Both the position numbers and the translations under genes were made by a program. From Trichostrongylus colubriformis (lineage: Eukaryota > Nematoda > Chromadorea > Rhabditida > Trichostrongylidae), in contig OZ022258.1 in NCBI GenBank assembly GCA_963978905.1, positions 57,582,591 through 57,646,590 on the forward strand: 64,000 nucleotides of DNA. Reading direction: 5' to 3'. Below are positions 11,531-21,572 of the stretch, in pieces. Positions within the stretch are counted from its first letter, which is position 1. Each line of letters begins with the position of its first letter. Below the pieces are notes generated by a model. That model searched no databases. It saw only the letters and a program-made list of their open reading frames with translations, and was not told where the DNA came from.

Positions 11531-12200
11531 TGTCTTCTCAGCATATGCTTAGCACCCTCTCGAGTAAGCTGTAATATCGTGCAGGGTCCTTGGAGAATAG
11601 CGCGTTCTCTACGGCGAGCAAAAGGTCCCATTTTCCGTTGGGCGGTATAAATATCAGAATTACACCCTCCCATAATACAAACCGAGCCTATCTCCTGAAC
11701 AGTGTGAGCACATAGCCATCAACCGAACTCTGAGTAAAGAGGGGTGCTGAGTTTGCTGGAGAATAGCAAGCTTTCTCTGGTCGGCTAAAGACCACAGTTT
11801 CATTACACTGTACTAACACCTCCCACATGACAAATCCTGCCCACTGCTAACATAAACGCACACAAAAACTACTAGAGACGGGTTTTGATGTCAGATGACG
11901 ACTTGAAAAATGAGGAAAGAGTCAAAAGATTGTAGCAAAGAAGTAACTCCAGACACAATAGAGTGCTATCAAGTCTGTTTTATGCTGACGAAGTAGTCCG
12001 AATGGGCCGGAAAATATATTTTTTTTTGAATTAGTTTACTCACTGGTCGTACAACATAGATGGTCCGATTACTTTCTAAAAGCTCTCGCATTTATTCTGA
12101 TACAGCTAGAAATTTCTTTTCACTTAGCGGTTCGAAAGAACAAGGCTTTCTATGACTGATAATATTGTTAGGAGATAATACTATAGCAAAGACTGCCGTA

Positions 12201-12246
12201 ATATTGATAACATTGGCCGCGAATACACAAGTAATGTCATCAATAT
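12201..12246. repeat. Head-to-head junction of units B and C
   Basis: ATATTGATAACATT (12201-12214) and AATGTCATCAATAT (12233-12246) are the innermost parts of inverted arms that extend about 2 kb each way. The spacer 12215-12232 is 18 bases and unique. This is an inverted-duplication breakpoint. Confidence 0.75.
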
Positions 12247-13522
12247 TACGTCAGTCTTTGCTATATTATCTCCTAACAATGTTATCAGGCATAAAAAACC
12301 TTGTTTTTTCGAACCGATGGCTGGAAAAAAGAATTCCTGCTGTATCAGAAAAAATGCGACTGAAAAATTTATGAAAAATAAGCTTTGGTGAGCGGTGCAG
12401 GGGGAGCAGATGCGCCGTCGCCAACGGGACGCGGACGGCATTTTGCGATGGCGGCGGAGAAGCCGCGCGTAATAACGCCGCATCGGCCCTCTCTGAACCA
12501 CACCATTGTGATTAAGTTTGCCATAGCTGGCAGGACGTTTTTGAGATTACCGTAGCTGTGGGTTGATGAATAGGCTGTTATAAGGGCTCCCGACTTCTTT
12601 TCAGTGTTTACTTGCCTTGCCAATTACATGCGCGTAAAGTCGATAATTGTGCGGGTGCATCTGAGAAATCTCTGAAATGTGGAAAGCAAGACCATTTCGC
12701 TAGAAGTTAATTAGTATTATGAGATGGAGAGATTTGCCCTATCAATTAGCCAAGCTCACACTTGACCACGTGTGGTGATGGTGAGCAGGACATGTATACG
12801 TCGGTTGGATTGGGCGTTTTGCTCACGATATGTGGAGCACACATTTGGCGACCCTATCATCTGTTGCCAACACCTTTTAAGGAAGTTCTTAGGAAGGACC
12901 AGCGAAGTGCACGAGACACTTGCGTACTTTCTATCTCTATTTGACCCTGTTCGTTAAGGTGTAAGTTGAATTACGCTGATGAAGGAGCTTTCGAAAGTAA
13001 TCGGACCAATCGCGTCATACGACCATTGAGCAAATTAGTTTGAAAAATATATTTTCCGGCACATTCGGACTACTTTGTCAGATTGAAACAGACTTGATGG
13101 CACTCTATTGTGTCTGGACTCACTTCCTTGCTACAATGTTCTTGACCCTTTTTTTCATTTTTCAAGTCGTCTTCTGGGATCAAAACCCGTCTTTTTCAGT
13201 GGTTTTTGTGTGCATTTATGTGAGCAGTGGGCAGGATTCGGGGTGGTGTTTGTACGGTGCAATGAAACTGTCGTCTTTTGTTGGACACAGAGAACTTGTT
13301 ATCCTTCAACAAACTACGCACACCTCTTTAATCATAATTCGAACGATATGCTATGTGCTCACACTGTTCAAGCGATAGGCGTGGTTTGTATTATGGGCGG
13401 GTGTAATTCTGTTATTTATACCGTCCAACGGAAAATGGGACCTTCTATTCACCGTATAGAGCTTGCTATTCTCCAAAAATCCCGCACGATATCAGAGCTT
13501 ACTTGAGAAGGTGCTACGCTTA

Positions 13523-13563
13523 TGATAAGATTCTGATATCTTATCACCATCCAGCATTTGCAG
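13523..13563 (+). promoter_or_regulatory. Partial palindrome and candidate trans-splice acceptor before peptide gene C
   Basis: The inner palindrome GATAAGATTCTGATATCTTATC and the right arm ending ATTTGCAG are kept; the outer left arm is gone. The acceptor leaves a 29-base 5' UTR (13564-13592) before the ATG at 13593. Confidence 0.45.
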
Positions 13564-13592
13564 GCGTGATAAGAGAGAAAGGTTCATTCAAC

Positions 13593-13941
13593 ATGAAATC
13601 GTTCGTCGTACTGCTTGCGATTTGTGTCATTATCAGTGATTGCGCCATATGGCGTAGGTCCGTACCCTCGACAAATTCAGGCAAGTTTTCCAAAAGATTT
13701 TTGTGTTTATAACAATTTAACGATGCACTCATTGGCAAGTCTAAAATCGAATGTCCTGTCTAGATGATCAGCAGAACAATGTGAACCCGAGCGATCCTCA
13801 GAAGTCATCCCGTCGAAAAAGGTAATTTTTTGGCGCGATGGATGCTAGAATAGATGGCACAGTTGAATTTCTGAAATTTCCAGCGCCCCATGTATCAGAA
13901 TTTGTCCAACTCCGAATCGTTGTCATATGGAATGCATGTGA
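13593..13941 (+). CDS. Small secreted four-cysteine peptide precursor, copy C
   Basis: Exons 13593-13680, 13764-13821 and 13884-13941 (88, 58 and 58 bases, 67 residues). The first intron starts AG|GCAAGT, the classical strong GC donor, and ends CTGTCTAG; the second runs GTAATT to TTTCCAG. Residues 1-18 are a signal peptide; the pro-region ends R46-R47-K48, a strong proprotein-convertase site. The C-terminal segment has C52, C56, C62 and C66 with the same CPTP and CHMEC blocks. Against copy A, the last exon changes residues 50, 53, 60, 61 and 67 and keeps all cysteines. An AATAAA signal follows at 14030-14035. Confidence 0.8.
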
Positions 13942-14139
13942 TGGACAGGAGCACTTTTTTGCTGTAAGGAACGTACACGGGCCGCTGATCTCTCTGTCAA
14001 ATGGCTCACTGTGTTTTTTTTATTAGTTTAATAAAGAGATAAAAGAAAGTATAAAAAGGTTCGCTGTCTGTTCAAAGCCAAACTCTGCATAGTTTGCAGT
14101 TTTTCCTCGAATTTAAGAAGAAAAAACTAACACTTCTAC

Positions 14140-14476
14140 GGCGCTATCGCAATGGGGAGGGGGCGCATCTTATAAAAAGTTGCCCATCTAACGAAAGCAT
14201 CTCGAAGGGATCTTGGAGGGGTCAATCCGCACATTTGAGCGTATGTTTTTTGCCTAAGCATATTACTCTACGTAGTGGAGGAAAGAGGGCCGCGTTCATA
14301 CTTCACGCGCCGACGCCGCCACCGGCGGCGACTTCGGCAATTTGACGCCGGCACTGTAAGCGACGGCGTCAATTTGTCGGCGTCGGTGCGCCAAGTATGA
14401 ACGGGACCACTTTTCCCTACTAGGCTTTGGTAAAAGAAGGTCCATAGTGGGATGCTCCTCTCATTGCAACAGTATT
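14140..14476. repeat. MITE family 1 copy in unit C
   Basis: Starts GGCGCTATCGCAATGGGG. The right terminus is mutated (CATTGCAACAGTATT). Flanks CTTCTAC (14133-14139) and GTTCTAC (14477-14483) are the inherited target duplication. Contains the family 2 hairpin at 14288-14408. Confidence 0.65.
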
Positions 14477-15589
14477 GTTCTACTATCGGTGGTGAGAATG
14501 TTGGCAGCGAAAAGCATTCGTAAGCAGAGATTGCAATCGAGTTATTCGCCGAGGCTTTGGAGCCATACAGTCTCAGCAAGTGTTTTCTATGTCTCCACGA
14601 TTTAGGCAGCCAAGTGAGACCTGAGAAAATGGAATTTGCTGGTTGATTGTAGTTGAAATGAAAGTAACCGACGAGAGGAACCGATGCGACGTCGGTGCCG
14701 AGAGTAGAGCGATTTTGTTCTTGCACCCCACCCAAATGGTGATATCCCTTACACTGAAAATACGGCTACCCTTTCGGTATCATTGTCCAGAGTTGGCTTC
14801 CAGCAACTACGCGACCAGAAAATCACGTGAAAAGGATTAGATGAGTATCGATCAGACGAAAGGGATAACATGCGTATCGATCGAGTTTTGATACGCCTGA
14901 TCTCCTGAAACGCATGTGCGTTCGCCAACTGTGAACACTGCCATATGGAGAACAACGACTTCGCTAAACTGTCGCGGCAAAGAAAATGGAATCGATTCAA
15001 AGACCGTGCAAGTGATACCGCTGCCTTTTATAGCTGCTTCATCATCACTGATACACACGTGCCGAACGAAATTAGAAACCCTATGAGCATTCCAACAAGA
15101 TTAGAACTCATTTGATACTTTTTCGCACTGTATTCAAGCCACCCGGTTGGATCAGTGTTTAACTGAAGGGCGTTACACGCTGATGGTCTTCCGCAAGTAC
15201 CAACACCAGGAATTTTCTCGAACTTGTCACTAAATCACTGATATCCATGTCACGGATGTTTAGTGCTCCAGGTAAGCGTAGTAGTTCCATTTCACACTCG
15301 TAGTGAACTCCCGGGAACGCAACTGCTCTTTTCGCACGCATAAAGACCACTTCAACCACAACTGTCCCTGGCGGGCAAATAGATTTTCTTCTGTTGCACT
15401 GGTTCTCATGTTTCATACATCTGCTGCCTACATTCATATCTTCCACTCATGAATAGCAGTATCCCCAAATTTGGATTTGCACAGGAATCGAGATGCCATC
15501 TATAGGCTGAAATGTTTCGAATGTATTGTTACACCCTGACATATCCAACGATGTGCAGTACCCGTCTTGCTATTGCTATTCGGTATGTG

Positions 15590-15990
15590 AAGTTAGATCT
15601 CTTGATTATAGGTCATCCGAGACAAACGTTTTTCCCAGGACACATCTGGATAGCTTCTATGGCTACTTTTTCCTAAAACCTCTCTTCTTCTCCTCAGCGT
15701 TAGTGCCGCGCCGTCGCAGGGTCTGCTGTTCTTGTCAGACGTTGCCATTTGATTCCATCCATGACATGCTCCGTCGCGCCCTTCAGTTCGATGAGGTCGC
15801 TTCTGATAACGACCTCTTCTTTGGGACTCCACGTGGTCGTTTGCCTTGCGCTTGGAATTGCTTTTCCTTGCGGGATGATCCTCTGGTCTTCCCGGTATAT
15901 GTACATAATCGCAGTCGCTGCTCTCTCAAATTCAGCTGAACAGGAGCCGTCTGCGTGAACGCTCTCATGTCCTCATTCATCACTCCGAAA
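15590..15990 (-). mobile_element. RTE-type non-LTR retrotransposon, reverse-transcriptase C-terminal fragment
   Basis: Two overlapping minus-strand frames give the usual tail of this retrotransposon class: LREQRLRL, then KRPRGVPKKRS, then after a frameshift DGIKWQRLTRTADPATARH. The order basic stretch, (K/R)RPRGxPKKR, MDxxKWxRLTRTADPAT is the established C-terminal signature of RTE-like elements in nematodes. Frameshifted and truncated, so inactive. Confidence 0.72.
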
Positions 15991-16020
15991 TCCATAGCAG
16001 CCTTCCACTGCTGTCTTAAT

Positions 16021-16364
16021 GACAGTGATAGGGGTAATGTAAGAAACGAGAACTCCTAAAATGAGTCACGCGATGAAAGCTAGGGGTCTAAGAAGACTAT
16101 ATATGGCTAAATTTCCGTTGAGAAAGAGTGCCCTCGGGCTTCATAAGAGCCGTCTTCTTCAACACCTCCCACTTGTTTTATGCCAGCCCGCCCCTTTTTG
16201 GCCTAACCCGCCCCTTTCAAGAATGAAAGGCGGTCAGGAGGTCTTCCTTCTCAGGTTTTTGACCATTTCATTCCGTTTATTCTTTACTTTCGCACTAATG
16301 AGCACGTCTACCTTCATACTTGATGATCTTTCCATATTGGGCCCGAATTACCCCTATCACTGCC
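16021..16364. repeat. Inverted-repeat element (CAGTGATAGGGGTAAT ends)
   Basis: The left end CAGTGATAGGGGTAATG is matched by the right end ATTACCCCTATCACTG. The same ends bound 63332-63686. About 344 bp, with no transposase-like frame. Confidence 0.65.
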
Positions 16365-17714
16365 TTTGATTCCGAGAATACCTATCTCTTCATGAAATCG
16401 CCATTAGGCGCACATTCCATCGCCGTACTCGGCGGTCCTTTGGCAACCACCATGAGAGGCTTATTTATGACTTGCGAGCCGATTTGCAATAAATAAACTG
16501 TCGCTTTGAGCAGCGACCGTGTACTGCAATTTGAATTCTGCGAAAATTACCGCTTAACGCCCCTCATTCGATTGAGTCAGATGGCCTCTACGCAGTTTTT
16601 CCGCGTGCTCACGTCCTTCACGACCGACTTTCAGGGCACACGTGCGAAGCGCTTTTTTCCATGTGGAACTGGGCCAGACTCCTCCGTCTAGCCCAGTTGA
16701 CGTAACGACTTGTCATCCAGCGAATCACCAGCCTGCTTTCTGATCCCATATTTTCGATTCGCAAGAGAGCTGCTAGTAGGTGAATGGGTACTTAACTTAA
16801 CACAGGTAATCAGTTGTTATTCACTTCCTGCACTCATCATTACCAGTTTTCGTGAAGAGCTCTCGTGTACTCGAACTTTGTTTGTTTACCCTGTGAGGTA
16901 TGCGAGTAGTTCCAGCAAATGCGATTAGCAAACAATGACAATGAGTACAAACACTGCTTGTTCCCTTCCGTTCTAAGCTGTCAATCTCCATGGATAGTAG
17001 GTGTAATGACTTCATACGCGCAATTTGACGTTTCCATGGAAGTTGAGCAGATTTCATGCTGATGTAGACGGTTGATCCACTGAAGCGCTATCATCATTCC
17101 TTATTACACTCACTAGAGGCGTACTAATCTCTCTGAGCGTAAGGCTTCGATGAAAGAACGGCTTCATATGGGCTTCTTCCTGATGCATTCTCGACAAATA
17201 TATCCCAGTTTTCAGTTATTTACTGTGGTACAGCACTAATATATACATCCTATTTACATCCTCACTTTATATTTTTAGAATGATTACATATTCAGTTAGA
17301 GCTTACCATATTGCTTCCCACAAATCCGCGAAGTATTTAGGGATTCTTCTAGACGATTTGAGCGCTTTCCATTTATGTTATTAAATATTTCCAGAAATTT
17401 TCGATAGTCAAGCTAACACTATTGACTACTAACCAGAATAAGTTGGTTTCAAGAGAAAATGGAACAATTGCGAAAAATTTTAATTTGAATCAAAAGAATT
17501 GTAAATGGGAAAAAACTGAAAATGAGAAGAAAAGAGAAAAAAAGATGGCCAATGTTTTGGAATGACCTTGTATGTAGCTAGGCAGTCCTGCTTTGAAAAT
17601 TTGAAGAAAAAACATATAACATTAGAGGTTCCATCAACACGGATTTTCACATGGCTCTCTTCCTTGCCAAAGCTTCCAAACAGAATTTTTGCCACGCCCC
17701 TTTCGAATCACCCA
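16365..17714. other. Gene-free stretch
   Basis: Only short unlinked open frames, AT-rich around 17200-17550. I see no exon pairs, RNA gene or named repeat. Confidence 0.5.
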
Positions 17715-17807
17715 TGTCACTGGGGTGTATATCGTAAGGACAGAAACGTCGCGTGGCCGTGTTCGGCACGCGACGTTTCTGTCCTAGCGATATACACCCT
17801 GTCACTG
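17715..17807. mobile_element. 77-bp perfect-hairpin MITE with 8-bp target duplication
   Basis: The element 17723-17799 starts GGGTGTATATCG and ends CGATATACACCC and is palindromic almost throughout (AGGACAGAAACGTCGCGTG against CACGCGACGTTTCTGTCCT). It is flanked by TGTCACTG at 17715-17722 and 17800-17807. An 8-bp duplication fits hAT or Merlin-type transposition. No coding capacity. Confidence 0.8.
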
Positions 17808-18515
17808 TGGTGTGCACGAGCGATTATTACATAGCGATTTCTTCTTCGAAATCCTGAATAATATTGTGCGAACACCCACACATACCCTACAAATTCTATA
17901 GAAACATTTTTATTTATTATAAGTGGGTACGGTATATACGGAAATCATCTTTACATCATGCTCCATAGCTCAAGCGCTTTTCTTCTTTTTTTCTTTGTTT
18001 TTTTTGTTTTTTTTGTTTGGTTTTTTAACTTCTGTGTTTATTTCAAAGTGTTTTTCTGAGCTTTGTTTGCTGACTGTCGCTGTAGGTGCACACGTCCGCA
18101 CTTTATTATTTGCGATTTGGATAGAGTTGACGGCAGAGGAATCTGCCTGCGGAACCATTCAACGCATAATATGCACCTATTCCAGCGATTACCTCATGCG
18201 AGAAAACCGTGATAGGGGCTTTTTCGACTTATCTAACTTCTCTATAGCTAGATCTACTGTGTGCGTTTCAAAGGCGGTTATACCTATGTGAAATTTTTAT
18301 ACCCTAATTTTTAACAACATTACATATGGATTAAAGTCCCATTTTCGATGAGCGAAGTTACTGCCTATCTCTCATATGATGATAGGATACACAGGTCGCA
18401 AGGAATTAGGATACACTGGTCGCAAGGAATAGAAAGAAATCAAAACAGCAACAGATCAACAGCTGTGACACAGATCTTACATTTAAACTTGCTGCATTTA
18501 TTACTTAAGTATATT

Positions 18516-18600
18516 TATTATTATGATATATATTATTATATTTATTATTATTACCTCTATTATTATGATATTATTATATTTATTATTTGGGATATCATAT
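18516..18600. repeat. AT-rich TTA/TTAT microsatellite
   Basis: Interrupted repeats of TTATTA and TATTATTATA. Confidence 0.8.
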
Positions 18601-18639
18601 TTATTACACTATGTATTCTCCCCTTAGCCCTATTTTACC

Positions 18640-18860
18640 AAATCTAGCCATCCTAGCTCAATCGGGAAGACTCCACTTCCCAGAAAAAACCAGGAATCTA
18701 TGCGATGACGAATTTGGTAGCTCACCACTTGACCTTTTTCGAATTTTTCAGACCATTTGTCATTCCATAGGCGACGAATGGCCCGTACCGAATGGCCATC
18801 GGATGGCGCCAGGTCAAAGTTCATGGCTGAGGGACCAAAAAACTCCGAGCGCACTTTTAC
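18640..18860 (-). mobile_element. Probable mariner-type transposase relic
   Basis: The minus-strand frame contains NFDLAPSDGHSVRAIRRLWN; DLAPSD is the conserved mariner transposase motif holding the final catalytic aspartate. What follows only loosely resembles the C-terminal helices and the upstream catalytic motifs are not recognisable. The frame also reads through in antisense. Most likely a decayed fragment. Confidence 0.4.
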
Positions 18861-19012
18861 AGTCCTTTGCCGACGCAGCCTTGCCCTATATAACGCAAAG
18901 GGATTTCGAAGACGTTGCGCTTACTTCTCTTGATGCAGCACCGTGAGTCATAATTTGTTTCCAAACCTAATCATTTTCTCACAGAGCCGGATTATGCCTT
19001 TATACTGAATAG

Positions 19013-20078
19013 GTTCATCATCAGCATAGGTACTCGTTGGGGGGCTTAGCATGGTCTTTGTAGCTGAAGAAATCTTTGAATGAATATATCTTCGAAGCAG
19101 AAATTCACGAGTGTAGTGTGAGCGGCTATGTGAAACTGTTGGACCTTCTATAAGACCTGGTCCCGGACTTAGGTTTCCCGGACACTATGTTCATCCACGA
19201 AAGTAGCAAGGCTCCATGCCTTCATCCAGTCTATCATAGCTTCCAGCACTCGCTAGGATAACCAGGTGATAAGTGATAGAAACGGGTCCCCAGCGTCTGT
19301 CACTTTCACCCCTTGCCCATTTTAACATATCAAATATCAGTCACTCCTGATTCTCCCAAAGGAAGTGCATTGCCACCCGGCTCATAAATCAAGTGTTGGC
19401 GTGTCCGTGAAGCGAAGATTAACGATGTCAATTTCTCGTAGGCGCGCCGATTACCCTTTGAACCTGACTGCTTTTATAAGTCTCTACAGCCCCTTGGACG
19501 AAACGTAAAGGTGGTGAATACGGCGACAAATTCCACCGAAACTACGGTTATGCTTTATAATTTTGATGGTACTACCAAAATCTGTAATAATTTCGGTTAA
19601 CGCCTTTCCCTGCCGCTTCAGACGTGCTACCGTAAATTAGTGCATTGCGGACTTTTCAGGCTACTGACTCCTTAAATTCATTTGCATCAGCGCTCCTATT
19701 TCACACTCGTCATTTTCCTTTTCAGTGCTAGGTTTAATGACGTATCTCACTTGACTAATGCCTTCAGCCTAGTCATTATCCTATTTAGAAGAAGTTGAAA
19801 GATCTTACTATATCGTTCGCTCACTGAGAGCTATGATAATGGAAGCTCCTCAGTTTCACGGGGATATTGACACAGTGTCATATTACGCTTGTCAGATTGC
19901 ATGTCATTTAATCGCTGTTTGATTGCATTGCTATTTCATTTCCATCAGCCAACTTGGAACTTTCTACACCTGTAGCTTTTTAGCCTTTTCACTTTTCCAG
20001 TATTTATTTCGAAACCAATATGCACCATTAAATCAGGAATTGTCTACTTGTTTATTTATTTCATTCACAATACTTCTA
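19013..20078. other. Gene-free stretch
   Basis: No exon chain, RNA gene or repeat structure recognised. Confidence 0.45.
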
Positions 20079-20137
20079 TTTCGTCTCCGATACTCTACGA
20101 CGAAACCTACGTTTTGTCCATCACGCAACAACAACGG
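20079..20137. repeat. 59-bp direct repeat, copy 1
   Basis: Identical to 21514-21572, starting TTTCGTCTCCGATACTCTAC and ending CAACAACAACGG. Contains the inverted pair TTTCGTC/GACGAAA. In copy 2 it directly follows the 188-bp hairpin-rich segment; here it is alone. Confidence 0.8.
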
Positions 20138-21325
20138 GGGGGGTATAGGCTTTATCGTTATACTTCGTGTCGCACAAGGTCATATGAATGACCATAACCA
20201 TACGAACTATGCATATAAAGATAGATATCAATGACAACATACGTCAAAAACAGAATCTGCTACTGTATTGATATTTGAAAAGAGGTTACTAAAGCATGTA
20301 TAATATGAATATGCCTTATAGCGTGACTGAACGCTTTACAGTATGACAAAAATATAGGGTGACAACCTAACGCAGGTTAACAGGAAAAACCAATTATACT
20401 GGTCTGGTAATGAACCGATGTTTCACTGCACCCGAGATTTACAGCGAATATGCTAATTACACCGAACGAATCAATCTCAAAGCCTGGGGGAGCTTGATAA
20501 CGGCATTTACAATGATCACCTTAACATAGTAATACATAAATACATGCATCTGACTCGATAAATATGCCGTTTTCTGGAGAGTATATGCACTCTAGCGTTA
20601 CTAAATGCCCTATGATATGTCAAAAAGACAGTGAACAATTTGACGAAGGATAGTGGGAGAACAGCTGGTTGAACTAACATGACACTGAACCAAGCGCCTT
20701 GCTGGCGAACAGGAAACGGAGCCACTCGACACAGCGGATAGAAGCGATTTCTAATTATCGAAATAGGCATGAAAGAGCAGAATAAAAAGAGCAGGCGTTA
20801 CGTATTATTCACAATCTGGTCTGACGATTATAACTAATGCAACTTATCTTAACACTAACGATCTCCCATGATTACACCCTGATTACATTGAACGGAAGTT
20901 ACTTAATGTTGTGTATCACCGATACAGTCTTGTATGTACATTGAGTATCAACGATCCTGATGTTGCGAGAGCAAAGGAAATGAGTTTCCGAAGACGATTC
21001 TGCTTCCATGGGTCGGATTTAGCCACCGCGAGACCGCATCGTACGGTATCCCATCACAGTTGAATCTGAATACACTACATGGCGACTATTGACACGCGTT
21101 CTCTTTACCTGAAATCACAACAATAGCATGTTGTTAAAGCTGAGTAAGAGAAGGAATGTAGCTTTCAGGGAACCCTATTCCCGAAAACGATGCTCACTGA
21201 GAGCACGGCAGTGTCCTCCTGTGTAGTCGCTGAGATCCATGAAACTGCCTGAAAATCTTGAGTGATGAGAAAAAACATGCGACAAACTGATTCCTACCCT
21301 TGTTGACGTGGGAGGGATGGGCGGG

Positions 21326-21513
21326 AGTCAACAAGTATTACGAAAGCCGGAATGGGGGACATTCTCCGAGAATGTCCGGGTCAGAGCTGCCGCGACGCAA
21401 ACGCGTCGCCGTGACTTCGGCATTCGCCTAGTCACGCTGACCCGTTCTACAGCTCCCGTCCGTACGGGAGCCCGCCTTGCCAGGCGGCCGTTGCGTGAGC
21501 TACAAAACTCCAC
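21326..21513. repeat. 188-bp hairpin-rich GC-rich segment, copy 1
   Basis: Identical base for base to 25360-25547. It holds consecutive perfect or near-perfect stems: GGACATTCTC/GAGAATGTCC, GCGACG/CGTCGC, GTGAC/GTCAC enclosed by GGGTCAG/CTGACCC, CTCCCGT/ACGGGAG and CCGCCT/AGGCGG. GC content is far above its surroundings. I do not recognise it as rRNA, tRNA, snRNA or SL RNA. Candidate structured RNA or recently copied repeat. Confidence 0.7.
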
Positions 21514-21572
21514 TTTCGTCTCCGATACTCTACGACGAAACCTACGTTTTGTCCATCACGCAACAACAACGG
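21514..21572. repeat. 59-bp direct repeat, copy 2
   Basis: Identical to 20079-20137; abuts the 188-bp segment. Confidence 0.8.

Larger units (their letters stand above)
10265..12214 (-). repeat. Duplication unit B (inverted)
   Basis: Inverse-orientation counterpart of units A and C, holding peptide gene B (11443-11084), its hairpin (11472-11530) and a MITE family 1 copy (10546-10885). It is shorter than A and C because it lacks the block of about 600 bp corresponding to 6385-6985. Boundaries approximate. Confidence 0.75.
12233..15990 (+). repeat. Duplication unit C (forward)
   Basis: Forward copy of the unit, collinear with unit A over most of its length: insert block near 12400-12960, peptide gene C (13593-13941), AATAAA at 14030-14035, MITE family 1 copy (14140-14476) and an RTE 3' fragment at its right end. 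The 112-residue open frame at 13040-13378 is not kept in A or B, so I do not call it a gene. Confidence 0.75.

Noticed and set aside
13040..13378. 112-codon hydrophobic open frame in unit C
   Set aside because: The matching regions of units A and B carry stops and frameshifts, and no splice signals bound it.
15159..15446. Minus-strand 95-codon frame in unit C with a related stretch in unit A near 9130-9350
   Set aside because: Unit A has stops and indels in the same frame and the downstream hydrophobic segment does not keep its frame between copies.
18752..19012. Plus-strand two-exon model with good acceptor and donor
   Set aside because: The same bases read in antisense contain the mariner DLAPSD motif, which better explains the open frames; no further exons could be linked.
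21514..21572. Possible hammerhead ribozyme, because of GACGAAAC
   Set aside because: The other core element (CTGATGA) is absent and the stems do not form the three-way junction.
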